Assembly: GCF_030064675.1 (NCBI RefSeq)
Contig: NZ_CP116413.1
Coordinates: 715,001 to 779,000 of the forward strand
Length of the DNA: 64,000 nt
Source: Crossiella sp. CA-258035
Lineage (GTDB): Bacteria; Actinomycetota; Actinomycetes; Mycobacteriales; Pseudonocardiaceae
Direction of reading: 5' to 3'
Notes under the pieces: generated by a model
The model's input: the letters and a program-made list of their open reading frames with translations, nothing else
What the model was told of the DNA's origin: nothing
Database searches by the model: none
Program-made: the position numbers and the translations under genes
Part shown: one piece after another, positions 49,492 through 58,838 of the stretch
Numbering within the stretch: the first letter of the stretch is position 1
How the letters are laid out: every line of letters starts with the position of its first letter

Positions 49492-51402
49492 GTGGGCACC
49501 GGCAGGAGCAGCGGGACCGGCGCCGCGCCTCTGCGGTGCGGGCTCCGGGCCTGGGCTGGGTGGCTGCTGGCGGGAAGCCTGGGCCTGATCATGGCCGCCG
49601 CGATCGCGGTCACCGCCGCGGCCCAGCCCACCCCGCCGTCCCCAGCGCCGTCGATACCGTCCACCGCGCCCAGCACGGCGCCGCCGAGCGGGTCCAGCAC
49701 CGCATCGGCGCCGTGCACGGGGCCCAACTGCATCCCCCAGCCCACCACCCCGGCGCGACCGCCCGGCCAGCCCGGCGGCGGATCCGGCGGAATGGGCAAG
49801 CTGGTGTGCAGCCTGTGGGACTCCGAGACCTGGTCGACCTGCCTGGACACGTTGCTGACCGACCTGTTCCGGGACATGGCCATCGGCGCGCTCAACCCCC
49901 TGCTGGAGCTGCTGGGCAGCACCCTGCTGGCCACCCCGACCCCGGCGTCGCTGCCGCGGATCGGCGAGCTGTGGCAGGCCTCCTGGGAGATCGTGCTGGC
50001 CTGCTACGGCCTGATCGTCATCTTCGCCGGGCTGCAGCTGATGGCCTACCAGAGCGTGCAGACCCGCGCCTCGGCGCAGGAGATCCTGCCGCGGCTGTTC
50101 ACCGGGTTCCTGGCCAGCGCGCTGTCGCTGTTCGTGGCGGTCAAGGCGATCGATCTGGCCAACGCCCTGTCCGCGGCGGTGATGGGGGAGGGGGTCAACC
50201 CCGCCCAGGCCGCCGACGCGCTCAAGCAGCTGCTGCTGGGCCCGTCGATCGTGATGAGCATCGTCAACGCCCTGCTGCTGGTCGCAGTAGCTATCGGCGT
50301 GGTCGTGCTGGTGCTGACCTACCTCGTGCGGGTTGCCCTGACGGTGATCCTCATCGCGGCGGCGCCGTTGCTGCTGATGGGCCACGCCCTGTCGATCTCC
50401 GAGGGGATCGCCCGCTGGTGGTGGAAGGCCTTCGGCGGCTGCCTGGCCGTACAGCTGGCCCAGTCGATGACCCTGATCACCGCACTGCGGGTGGTGCTGG
50501 CCCCGGGATTCACCCCCTTCGGCCCCAGCACCGGCGGGCTGATCAACCTGCTGGTCGCGCTCGCCCTGCTCTACATCCTGTGCAAGATCCCGTTCTGGAT
50601 CCTCGGGCCGCTGCGCCTGAGCCAAGGCCGCTCCCTGGTTGGCGGGGTGCTGCGCGCCTACGTCATGGGCAAGGCCTTCGGCCTGCTCGGCAACCGCCGT
50701 TCCCGCCCCGCCCCCTCCGCTCGTCCACATCCGGCCCCTGCCGGGCCGCGGGCGCGAAGCGGGAGCGAGCCGCCGTGGCCGATGGCCATCCGCGAATGGG
50801 GCGGCCTGGCCGGCATCGGCGGCCCCGAGGCCATCGCGCGGCGCCTGCGCGAACACCACGCCGCCGAACTGGCCCGCAAGCAGCCGCCCAGCCGGGTCAC
50901 CGCCGTGCGGTTCCAGCAGCACACCCCGCAGAGACCCACCCACGACCTGGCACCGCGCCACGCCTCGGAGGCCCCCGCCATGACCGAGTTCCGCACCCCC
51001 ACGCCCGACCCGCCCACCGCGGCGGTCCCGATCTCGCGCCGACCCGGCACCGTCCCACACCCGGCGTTCCGCACCGCGGCAGCACCGATCCCCGCGCCCG
51101 TGCGGGTGCCGGTCGCCGCGGTGCCCGCCCATCTGCGGTTCCAGGCCGCCACCGCCGAGCCGACCATCCCGCCTCGCGTGGCTGGATCCGCGCCCGCGAG
51201 CCCGGTGTTCCAGGCGCCGGTGGGGGAGCCGGTGGGACGCCGTGCCCGCTCGCACACCCCCGCCCCGCCCCAGTTCCGCCCGCCCACTCCGCCCGCCCCG
51301 GCGCCGCCGGTCTCGCCGGAGCGCGGCGCTGCCGCCGCCCCGCCGGTGCTGTTCCAACCCCCGCGACCCCAGCGGCCGACTCGACCTGGAGGCTCGTCGT
51401 GA
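49492..51402 (+). CDS. VirB6/TrbL-like conjugal transfer membrane protein
   Basis: A 636-residue protein. An N-terminal membrane helix and a Pro/Ser/Thr-rich external segment (residues ~45-100) precede a core of about six helices (residues ~150-400) like TrbL/VirB6 channel proteins. The cytoplasmic C-terminal ~230 residues are Pro/Arg/Ala-rich and repetitive (RFQQHTPQRP, VRFQ/FRTP-type elements), probably disordered and used for docking. GTG at 49492. The GTGA overlap with the PrgI-like gene shows coupled translation. Confidence 0.78.
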   Translation: MGTGRSSGTGAAPLRCGLRAWAGWLLAGSLGLIMAAAIAVTAAAQPTPPSPAPSIPSTAPSTAPPSGSSTASAPCTGPNCIPQPTTPARPPGQPGGGSGGMGKLVCSLWDSETWSTCLDTLLTDLFRDMAIGALNPLLELLGSTLLATPTPASLPRIGELWQASWEIVLACYGLIVIFAGLQLMAYQSVQTRASAQEILPRLFTGFLASALSLFVAVKAIDLANALSAAVMGEGVNPAQAADALKQLLLGPSIVMSIVNALLLVAVAIGVVVLVLTYLVRVALTVILIAAAPLLLMGHALSISEGIARWWWKAFGGCLAVQLAQSMTLITALRVVLAPGFTPFGPSTGGLINLLVALALLYILCKIPFWILGPLRLSQGRSLVGGVLRAYVMGKAFGLLGNRRSRPAPSARPHPAPAGPRARSGSEPPWPMAIREWGGLAGIGGPEAIARRLREHHAAELARKQPPSRVTAVRFQQHTPQRPTHDLAPRHASEAPAMTEFRTPTPDPPTAAVPISRRPGTVPHPAFRTAAAPIPAPVRVPVAAVPAHLRFQAATAEPTIPPRVAGSAPASPVFQAPVGEPVGRRARSHTPAPPQFRPPTPPAPAPPVSPERGAAAAPPVLFQPPRPQRPTRPGGSS

Positions 51403-52487
51403 ACGCGCCCATCCGCATCCCCGCCGATGTCGACCGCCCGGACCGCATCCTCGGCCCGCTCACCGGCCGTCAACTGGTCATCCTGGCCAGCGTCGGCGCC
51501 GTGCTCTACGCCGCCTACCTGGCCACCCGGTCCTTCCTGCCCCTGGGCGTCTTCGCCCTGGCCGCGATGCCGATCGCCGCGGCCGCCGTCGTGCTCGCCC
51601 TGGGCCAGCGCGACGGGATCAGCCTGGACCGACTCGCCGCGGCCGCGCTGCGCCAGGCACTGCGCCCCCGGCATCGGGTCACCGCCCCCGAAGGCATCCC
51701 CGAGGCGCCGCCATGGCTTGCCCAGCACGCCACCACCACCGGCGATGCCCACCGGGTCTCCCCGGTGCCGCTGGAGCTCCCGGCCCAGGCTGTCACCCAC
51801 GCCGGGGTGGTCGACCTCGGCGTGGACGGGCTGGCCGTGCTGGCGGTGTGCTCCACGGTCAACTTCGGGCTGCGCACCGCCGCCGAGCAACAGGCCCTCG
51901 TCGCCGTCTACGCCCGCCTGCTCAACAGCCTCACCGCGCCGGTGCAGATCCTGGTGCGCACCCAGCGCCTGGACCTGTCCACCCCGATCGCCGAACTCCG
52001 CGCCGCCGCCCCCACCCTGCCGCACCCGGCCCTGGAACAGGCCGCCTGCGAGCACGCCGACTACCTCACCCAGCTCGCCCGCACCACCGACCTGCTGCGC
52101 CGCCAAGTCCTGCTCGTCATCCGCGAACCCCTCCACACCCCCGGCACAGCGCCCGCGGGCATCGCGCTGCTGGCGCCCTTTCGCCGGAGCAAGGCGGCCG
52201 AGCCAGGGGAGGGGGCGCTCCGAGCGGCGGAGACCCGGCTGGCCCAGCGAGTGCAGGAGGCCATGGCGCTGCTGGCCCCGGCCGGCATCACCGTCACGCC
52301 GCTGGAACCCGGCGCGGCCACCAGCGTGCTGGCCGCGGCCTGCAACCCCGACTCGCTCATCCCGCCCGGCACGGTCATGGCCGCCGCCGACGAGGTGATC
52401 ACCACCACGGGCAGGGACAGCTGGAACCCGGCCGCGTTCGGCACCCCGCCCACCGTCGACCACGAGCCCCACGGAGGCCGGTCATGA
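51399..52487 (+). CDS. PrgI-family type IV secretion protein
   Basis: A 362-residue protein. The N-terminal ~90 residues are a PrgI-like domain: IRIPADVDRPDRILGPLTGRQ, then two membrane helices (LVILASVGAVLYAAYLATRS; FALAAMPIAAAAVVLALG). The remaining cytoplasmic part resembles the N-terminal domain of VirB4-type ATPases in related Gram-positive systems. GTG at 51399 with GGAGG six bases upstream. It overlaps the genes on both sides. It probably anchors VirB4 to the membrane. Confidence 0.85.
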   Translation: MNAPIRIPADVDRPDRILGPLTGRQLVILASVGAVLYAAYLATRSFLPLGVFALAAMPIAAAAVVLALGQRDGISLDRLAAAALRQALRPRHRVTAPEGIPEAPPWLAQHATTTGDAHRVSPVPLELPAQAVTHAGVVDLGVDGLAVLAVCSTVNFGLRTAAEQQALVAVYARLLNSLTAPVQILVRTQRLDLSTPIAELRAAAPTLPHPALEQAACEHADYLTQLARTTDLLRRQVLLVIREPLHTPGTAPAGIALLAPFRRSKAAEPGEGALRAAETRLAQRVQEAMALLAPAGITVTPLEPGAATSVLAAACNPDSLIPPGTVMAAADEVITTTGRDSWNPAAFGTPPTVDHEPHGGRS

Positions 52488-54340
52488 AGCCTGCCCACGC
52501 CGAGGGCTCCGGGGTGTTCACCCCGGATGCGATCACCATCGGCGCCCGGCACCTGGAGGTCGGCGGCGAGCAGGTGGCCTCCTTCGCCGTCACCGGCTAC
52601 CCGCGCGAGGTCCACCCCGGCTGGCTCCAGCCGCTGCTGACCTACCCCGGCCGCCTGGACGTCTCCCTGCACGTCGAACCCATCGACCCGGTCACCGCCG
52701 CCAGCCGACTGAAAAAGCGGATCACCCAGCTTGGCTCCACCCCGGCAGCCCAGCAGGACCGCCAGGCCGCCATCGCCCTCGGCGACGCCGAAGACCTCGC
52801 CGACCGGGTGGCCCGCAGCCAGGACAAGCTGTTCCGCTTCGGCCTCTACCTCACCGTGCACGCCCACACCCCGCACGAGCTGGCCACCGAGGTCGCCGCC
52901 GTGCGGGCGCTGGCCGCCTCGCTGCTACTGGATGCCAAACCCGCCAGCTACCGCAGCCTGCAAGGCTGGGTCACCACCCTGCCCCTCGGCTTGGATCAGC
53001 TGCAGCTGCGGCGCACCTTCGACACCACCGCCCTGGCCGCCGGCTTCCCCTTCACCAGCCCCGACCTGCCCGCACCCAACCCGGCCTCGGCCGGAGTGCC
53101 CACCGGCGTGCTCTACGGGTTCAACCTCGGCTCCCAGGGCCTGGTCCACCACGACCGCTTCGCCTGCGACAACCACAACTCCGTTATCCTGGGCTGCTCC
53201 GGCGCCGGGAAGTCCTACCTGGTCAAGCTCGAAGCGCTGCGCTCGCTCTACCGCGGCGTCCAGGTCCTCATCGTCGACCCCGAAGACGAATACGCCCGCC
53301 TGGCCGCCGCCATCGGCGGCACCCACCTCCGCCTGGGCGCGGAGGGCATCCACCTCAACCCCCTGGACCTGCCGGTGCACACCCGCCCGGACGGGCGCCG
53401 CACCGCCCCGCGGGATGCCCTGGTGCGGCAGTCGCTGTTCCTGCACACCGTGGTGGCCCTACTGCTCGGCACCGAGCTCGACGCCACCGAACGCCTTTGC
53501 CTGGACCGCGCCATCGCCGCCACCTACGCCACGGCCGGGATCACCGCCGACCCCCGCACCTGGCTGCGCCCGGCACCGCTGCTGACTGATCTGGCCGCCA
53601 CGCTGGGCCGCTCCCGGGAGGCCGCCGCGGCGGGGCTGGCCGGACGGTTGCAGCCCTACACCACCGGCGCGTACTCCGGCCTGTTCGCCGGGCCCACCAC
53701 GCTGCGCCCCGAAGGCCACCTGGTGGTGCTCTCGCTGCGGGAGCTGGCCGAGGAACTCAAACCCCTGGGCACCCTCCTGGCCCTGGATGCGGTGTGGCGG
53801 CAGGTCTCCAACACCGCGATCCGCCGACCCCGGCTGGTCGTGGTCGACGAAGCCTGGCTGCTGATGCGCCAACCCGCCGGGGCGGAGTTCCTCTTCCGCA
53901 TGGCCAAAGCCGGCCGCAAGCACTGGGCTGGGCTCACCGTGGCCACCCAGGACGCCGCCGACGTCCTGGGCTCGGAGATCGGCAAGGCCGTCATCGCCAA
54001 CGCCGCCACCCAGATCCTGCTCCGCCAGGCCCCCCAAGCGATCGAGGAGATCGGCCACGCCTTCACCCTCTCCGCCGGGGAACGCCAGTTCCTGCTTTCG
54101 GCCGCCCAGGGCCAGGGCCTGCTGGCCACCGGCACCCACCGGGTCGCCTTCCAAGCCCTGGCCTCCCCGGCCGAGCACACCCTGATCACCACCAACCCGG
54201 CCGAGCTCGCCGAGCACACCACCGGCAACCCGCTGGCCGACGAGAACGCCTTCGTCGACCTCGGCGACACCGACCCGCCAGACCTGGCGGGTGAACCCGG
54301 CGTCGAGGACACCGCGCTGGTCGAACTCGACGCCGCCTAA
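52484..54340 (+). CDS. VirB4-like type IV secretion ATPase
   Basis: A 618-residue hexameric motor ATPase energising assembly and transfer. Walker A GCSGAGKSYLVK is near residues 237-248, and Walker B LVVVDEAWLLM near 450-460. The arginine-finger/GLTVATQDAADVL region and a C-terminal helical part follow, in canonical VirB4/TraE order. It lacks membrane segments; the PrgI-like neighbour probably supplies them. ATG at 52484 overlaps the upstream stop. Confidence 0.93.
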   Translation: MKPAHAEGSGVFTPDAITIGARHLEVGGEQVASFAVTGYPREVHPGWLQPLLTYPGRLDVSLHVEPIDPVTAASRLKKRITQLGSTPAAQQDRQAAIALGDAEDLADRVARSQDKLFRFGLYLTVHAHTPHELATEVAAVRALAASLLLDAKPASYRSLQGWVTTLPLGLDQLQLRRTFDTTALAAGFPFTSPDLPAPNPASAGVPTGVLYGFNLGSQGLVHHDRFACDNHNSVILGCSGAGKSYLVKLEALRSLYRGVQVLIVDPEDEYARLAAAIGGTHLRLGAEGIHLNPLDLPVHTRPDGRRTAPRDALVRQSLFLHTVVALLLGTELDATERLCLDRAIAATYATAGITADPRTWLRPAPLLTDLAATLGRSREAAAAGLAGRLQPYTTGAYSGLFAGPTTLRPEGHLVVLSLRELAEELKPLGTLLALDAVWRQVSNTAIRRPRLVVVDEAWLLMRQPAGAEFLFRMAKAGRKHWAGLTVATQDAADVLGSEIGKAVIANAATQILLRQAPQAIEEIGHAFTLSAGERQFLLSAAQGQGLLATGTHRVAFQALASPAEHTLITTNPAELAEHTTGNPLADENAFVDLGDTDPPDLAGEPGVEDTALVELDAA

Positions 54341-54387
54341 CCCTCGGACCTGCCTGCCCAGCACCCGATTGCACCTAGAGGACACCT

Positions 54388-55230
54388 ATGTCTGCACCAT
54401 CGCCCACACCGCGCCCGGCGTCTCGCCCTGCCCGGCTGCTGACCCAGAACCGGGAACTGCGCCGCATCGGCGTCTGGAACTGGTCGCTGCCGGCCTGGGC
54501 CGGGCGCCTGCCGGATGGCCGCACCTACAACACTTGCCCCAGCGCCGGTGTCTGCGCACAGGTCTGCTACGCCCGCAAAGGCAGCTACACCTGGCCGGTC
54601 GTGCGCGCCAAACACCAGGCGAACCTGCAGTTCGTTCTTGACGATCTGCCCGGCTGGCAAACGGCCATGATCGCCGAACTGCGTGCCGCTCGATTCCGGG
54701 ACACCTGGATCAGAATCCACGACAGCGGCGACTTCTTCTCTGACGACTACCTCCAGGCATGGCTGGAAATCTGCCGCGCGCACCCCGGTGTGCGGTTCTA
54801 CGCCTACACCAAAGAGATCGCCCGATTCCGGCGGCTCGTCCAACCCCACCCACCCCCCAACTTCCGGTGGGTCTACTCCTACGGCGGCACCCAGGATGCC
54901 GCGATCGATCCTGGCACCGACCGGGTCGCCGACGTCTTCCCCGACAAGGCCGCCCTGGCCGAGGCGGGATGGTCCTCCCAAAACACCAGCGACCTAATCG
55001 CGGTCCTGGGCCCGCGACTGGTCGGCATCCCCGCCAACCAGTTCCCGCCCTTCCTTACACGGCTGGCCGGTCGGCGCTTCTCCCAGTGGCAGGCCGCAAC
55101 CGACGCCGACCGCGCACAGCGCCGCTGCCTGCGGCCCCTCCGGCTCGCCGGCACCAGCTCCGTCCACCAGGACCCGCATCCCGCGGCCGTGCCAAACCCG
55201 GGCGAGGCGGGACAGCCCGATGCGGCCTGA
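54388..55230 (+). CDS. GP88-family protein (mycobacteriophage gene product 88-like)
   Basis: A 280-residue soluble protein of a family first seen in mycobacteriophages. Its hallmark is a cysteine cluster C50-PSAGV-C56-AQV-C60-YARKG, followed by RIHDSGDFFSDDYLQAW and FYAYTKEI blocks, with further conserved cysteines downstream. The cluster could hold an iron-sulphur centre or zinc; the C-x5-C-x3-C-Y spacing is not that of classical radical SAM enzymes. Function unknown. It is placed inside the transfer operon between VirB4 and the coupling protein (47-57 bp gaps). GAGGAC upstream of ATG 54388. Confidence 0.8.
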   Translation: MSAPSPTPRPASRPARLLTQNRELRRIGVWNWSLPAWAGRLPDGRTYNTCPSAGVCAQVCYARKGSYTWPVVRAKHQANLQFVLDDLPGWQTAMIAELRAARFRDTWIRIHDSGDFFSDDYLQAWLEICRAHPGVRFYAYTKEIARFRRLVQPHPPPNFRWVYSYGGTQDAAIDPGTDRVADVFPDKAALAEAGWSSQNTSDLIAVLGPRLVGIPANQFPPFLTRLAGRRFSQWQAATDADRAQRRCLRPLRLAGTSSVHQDPHPAAVPNPGEAGQPDAA

Positions 55231-55287
55231 ACACCACGCCCATCCCGCAGCCCGCCGCAGTGCCGGCCGCCGACGTCGGGAGGTTCC

Positions 55288-57777
55288 ATGTCCTGGCCCA
55301 CCACCACATTCCGCACCGCACTCGACTCCGAGGCCGTGGCCTCCCCGATCGCGGACTACCTGCGTGACCCGCTCGGCGTGATCCAGAAAGTGCTGGCCCA
55401 CCTCGGCGACCTCGCCCTCACCTGGGGCCCGGCCACCGGAGCGTTCCTCATCGTCACCGCTGCGACCGCGGTTCTTGCCAGGCGCCAGTGGCGCCACCGC
55501 ACCCATGCCCGCCAGGCCGCACAGGCGCGGCTGATCACCGTGCTGGCCCCGCCCGAGGTTGAGCCCACCGGCGCGATCACCTTGTGGGCCAACCTCATCG
55601 GCCTGCTCCGCCCCGCCTGGAAACGACTCCTGCACGGCCAACCGCACCTGTGCTTCGAGTACGAGTTCACCGTCCACGGCCTGCAGATCAGGCTGTGGGT
55701 CCCCGGCCCCGTGCCACCCGGGCTCATCGAGCGCGCGATCGAAGCCGCCTGGCCCGGCGCGCGCACCCACACCACACCAGCAGCACCGCCGCACCACCTC
55801 AGCCACGTCGAGGCCCTGGGTGGCGAACTACGCCTGGCCCGCCCCGAGGCCCTGCCCATCCGCACCGACTTCACCACCGACCCACTCCGCGCCCTGCTCA
55901 ACGCACCGACCAGCCTCGGCCCGCACGAACACATCCGCGTGCAGATCCTGGCCCGCCCCGTCACCGGGCGCCGCCTCGCACAGGCCCGCCGCGCCGCCCG
56001 CGCCCTCCACGCCCCCCACCGGGTCCGCCTGATCAGCAGCCTGCTCGACCTGTTCACCCCCCACATCCACACCCGCACCGCACGCACCAGCCCAGCGACG
56101 CCGCGCCGGGACCGGCAAACCAACCTGGACCACACCGCCCAGGACCGGGCGATCGTGGCCAAAGCCCAGCAGCCGCAATACGAAACCCGCATCCGCTACC
56201 TCGCGGCCACCACCCTGACCGCCGAACCCACCCGGCAAGAACGGCCGGAGGTCCAGGCCGTGCTCCGTGGGCGCTGCCACGCCCTCGCCGCCGCCTTCGC
56301 CGCCTTCACCGAACACAACCACTACCGCCGCACCCGGCTCCGCCAGCCGCTGGCCGCGATGGCCGCGCGGCGGCTGGGCCGCGGGGACCTGCTCTCGGTG
56401 CCCGAACTCGCCGCCCTGGCCCACCTGCCCCTGGACGAGGCCGCCCCCGGACTGCACCGCGCCGGTGCCCGCGCCGTCCCACCGCCGCCAGGGATCGCCA
56501 CCATCGGGCCGCAGGTCAAACCGATCGGAGCCAGCGACGCCGGTCACGCCCGCCCGGTCGGCCTGCACGTCGCCGACGCCCGCCACCACCTGCACATCCT
56601 CGGCAAGACCGGCTCCGGCAAATCAGAGCTGATCGCCAACCTCGTGCTCGATGACGCCGCAGCCGGGCGCGGCGCGGTAGTCATCGACCCCAAAGGCGAC
56701 CTGGTCAACGACCTGCTCGCCCGGCTACCGGAGCAGGTGGGGGAGAAGGTGGTGCTCTTCGACGCCGACAGCCCCACCCGCCCGCCAGTGCTCAACCCGT
56801 TGCAGGGCAACGACCCCGCCCGCACCGTGGACAACCTGGTGTCGATCTTCGCCCGGATCTACGCCTCCTCCTGGGGACCCCGCACCGAGGACATCCTCCG
56901 CGCGAGCCTGCTCACCCTCACCGCCCAACCCGGCACCCCGACCCTGCTGGAGGTGCCGAAACTGCTGACCGAGCCCGCCTTCCGCGCCCGCGCCACCGAA
57001 CACCTCCGCGACGAAGTCCTGCGCGGCTTCTGGGCCGGGTTCAACACCCTGTCCGATCCCGCCCGCGCCCACGTCATCGCCCCGCTGATGAACAAACTCC
57101 GCGGCCTGCTGCTGCGCCCGTTCGTCCGCAACGCCCTCGCCGGAGGACCATCCACAGTGGACATGAACACAGTCCTCGACGGCGGGATCTGCCTGGTACG
57201 CATAGCAAAAGACGCACTCGGGGCCGACACCACCAGCATGGTCGGCTCCCTCATCCTCGCCGCCACCTGGCAGGCGGCCACCCGCCGCGCGCGCATCCCG
57301 CAGCACCGGCGCCGCGACTGCGCCCTCTACGTCGATGAGTGCCACAACTTCCTCAACCTGCCCTACGAACTGGAAGACCTGCTTGCTGAAGCCCGCGGCT
57401 ACCGCATGGGGATGGTCCTGGCCCACCAACACCTCGACCAGCTCACCAAGAACCTGCACGCCGGGATCTCGGCCAACGCCCGCTCCAAGATCTTCTTCAC
57501 CGCCAGCCCCGAAGACGCCTGCCACCTCGCCCGCCACACCCACCCGCGCCTGACCGAACACGACCTGGCCCACCTCGGTGCCTTCCACATCGCCGCCCGC
57601 CTGGTCCTCGACGGCGAGGACACCCACCCCTTCACCGCCCGCACCCGCAAGCTGCCCCCCGCCATCCCCGGCCGCGCCCGCACCATCCGCACCGCCGCCC
57701 AGGTCAACAACCGCCGACCACCGCAGGCACCCGCATCCCTTCTCCGCCCAGGCCCGGACCCGCGGCGGGCCGCGTGA
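55288..57777 (+). CDS. VirD4/TraG-like type IV coupling protein
   Basis: An 829-residue DNA-pumping ATPase that brings the relaxosome to the secretion channel. One N-terminal membrane helix (residues ~45-65) precedes a long arginine-rich region. Walker A GKTGSGKSELIANLVL is at about residue 438, followed by VVIDPKGDLVNDLL typical of VirD4/TraG/TraD. Walker B CALYVDECHNF is near 680, and the C-terminal ATPase part contains VLAHQHLDQL. ATG at 55288 has GGGAGG upstream. No relaxase is adjacent. Confidence 0.92.
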   Translation: MSWPTTTFRTALDSEAVASPIADYLRDPLGVIQKVLAHLGDLALTWGPATGAFLIVTAATAVLARRQWRHRTHARQAAQARLITVLAPPEVEPTGAITLWANLIGLLRPAWKRLLHGQPHLCFEYEFTVHGLQIRLWVPGPVPPGLIERAIEAAWPGARTHTTPAAPPHHLSHVEALGGELRLARPEALPIRTDFTTDPLRALLNAPTSLGPHEHIRVQILARPVTGRRLAQARRAARALHAPHRVRLISSLLDLFTPHIHTRTARTSPATPRRDRQTNLDHTAQDRAIVAKAQQPQYETRIRYLAATTLTAEPTRQERPEVQAVLRGRCHALAAAFAAFTEHNHYRRTRLRQPLAAMAARRLGRGDLLSVPELAALAHLPLDEAAPGLHRAGARAVPPPPGIATIGPQVKPIGASDAGHARPVGLHVADARHHLHILGKTGSGKSELIANLVLDDAAAGRGAVVIDPKGDLVNDLLARLPEQVGEKVVLFDADSPTRPPVLNPLQGNDPARTVDNLVSIFARIYASSWGPRTEDILRASLLTLTAQPGTPTLLEVPKLLTEPAFRARATEHLRDEVLRGFWAGFNTLSDPARAHVIAPLMNKLRGLLLRPFVRNALAGGPSTVDMNTVLDGGICLVRIAKDALGADTTSMVGSLILAATWQAATRRARIPQHRRRDCALYVDECHNFLNLPYELEDLLAEARGYRMGMVLAHQHLDQLTKNLHAGISANARSKIFFTASPEDACHLARHTHPRLTEHDLAHLGAFHIAARLVLDGEDTHPFTARTRKLPPAIPGRARTIRTAAQVNNRRPPQAPASLLRPGPDPRRAA

Positions 57778-57809
57778 GCACCGAACACCGAACACCGAAA
57801 GGACCATTG

Positions 57810-58838
57810 ATGATCACCAACCCGACACCCCAGCGGAAACTCCGCGGGCACCTGCCACAGCGCCTCACCCAGCGCGCCGCGGCCACTGGCGAGCACTACG
57901 CGCGGCTGGCCGCACGGCTCACCCCCCGAGACCGGTGGCTGGCCCGCATCCTGCACGAGCACCGCGTGCTCACCACCCACCAGATCCAGCAGTTGGCCTT
58001 CCCGTCCCCGCGCGCGGCCAACCACCGCCTCCGCCAGCTCTACCTCTGGCGCATCCTGGACCGCTTCCAGCCCTACATCACCAGCGGCACCCTCCCGATG
58101 CACTACATCCTCGACACCGCCGGCGCGACCACCCTGGCCCACGAGGACGGCCTGAAACCGGAGACCATCGGCTACCGCCACGCCACCGCCATCGGCATCG
58201 CAAGCTCCCTGCGCCTGGCACACACCGTCGGCGTCAACGGCTTCTTCACCGCCCTCACCGCCCACGCTCGCCGCCCCGGTCCCGGCGAACTGACCGCCTG
58301 GTGGTCAGAGGCCCGCTGCGCGCAGCACTTCGGCGACATCGTGCGCCCCGACGCCTACGGCCGCTGGCGGGAGAACGAACGCGAGATCGAGTTCTTCCTG
58401 GAGTACGACTTCGGCACCGAAACCCTCACCCGCCTGGCCAACAAGCTCACCGGCTACGCCCGCCTGGCCGCCACCACCGCCATCTGCACCCCGGTGCTGT
58501 TCCACTTCCCCACTCCCCGGCGGGAAGCCGCTGCCCGTCGAACACTGGCCGAGGCCGCCGCCCAGCTCGTCCATCCGCCGCTGGTGCCGATCGCCACGAC
58601 CGCGGTGCCGCAGCCCGGCACCGCGGAGACGAGCCCGGCCGCTGCTCGGTGGCTGCTCGTTCCCGAGACCGCGCACCCGCGGCGCCAGCGGCTGATCGAC
58701 CTGGCCGACTTCTGGCCCACGACCATGCTCGCACCACAACCCGCCGCACCGACCACTCCGAGCCCGGCCCCGCCAGCGACCGGGCTGGCACCGCCACGAC
58801 CGATGCCCCCGCCAGACGTCCCCGGAGGCGGGCCGTGA
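57810..58838 (+). CDS. Replication-relaxation family protein
   Basis: A 342-residue protein matching the Replic_Relax family: winged-helix-like N-terminus (DRWLARILHEHRVLTTHQI, then RLRQLYLWRILDRF) and a C-terminal PD-(D/E)XK-like core (REIEFFLEYDFGTETLTRL). The family is common in actinobacterial plasmids and integrative elements; roles in nicking or replication have been proposed but not settled. ATG at 57810 follows AAAGGA; GTG at 57774, overlapping the coupling-protein stop, is an alternative. The C-terminal tail is proline-rich. Confidence 0.85.
   Translation: MITNPTPQRKLRGHLPQRLTQRAAATGEHYARLAARLTPRDRWLARILHEHRVLTTHQIQQLAFPSPRAANHRLRQLYLWRILDRFQPYITSGTLPMHYILDTAGATTLAHEDGLKPETIGYRHATAIGIASSLRLAHTVGVNGFFTALTAHARRPGPGELTAWWSEARCAQHFGDIVRPDAYGRWRENEREIEFFLEYDFGTETLTRLANKLTGYARLAATTAICTPVLFHFPTPRREAAARRTLAEAAAQLVHPPLVPIATTAVPQPGTAETSPAAARWLLVPETAHPRRQRLIDLADFWPTTMLAPQPAAPTTPSPAPPATGLAPPRPMPPPDVPGGGP

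Noticed and set aside
49426-51357. 643-codon leftward frame opposite the VirB6-like gene
   Set aside because: Gln/Arg/Gly-rich shadow; the plus-strand gene has clear membrane segments and coupled overlaps.
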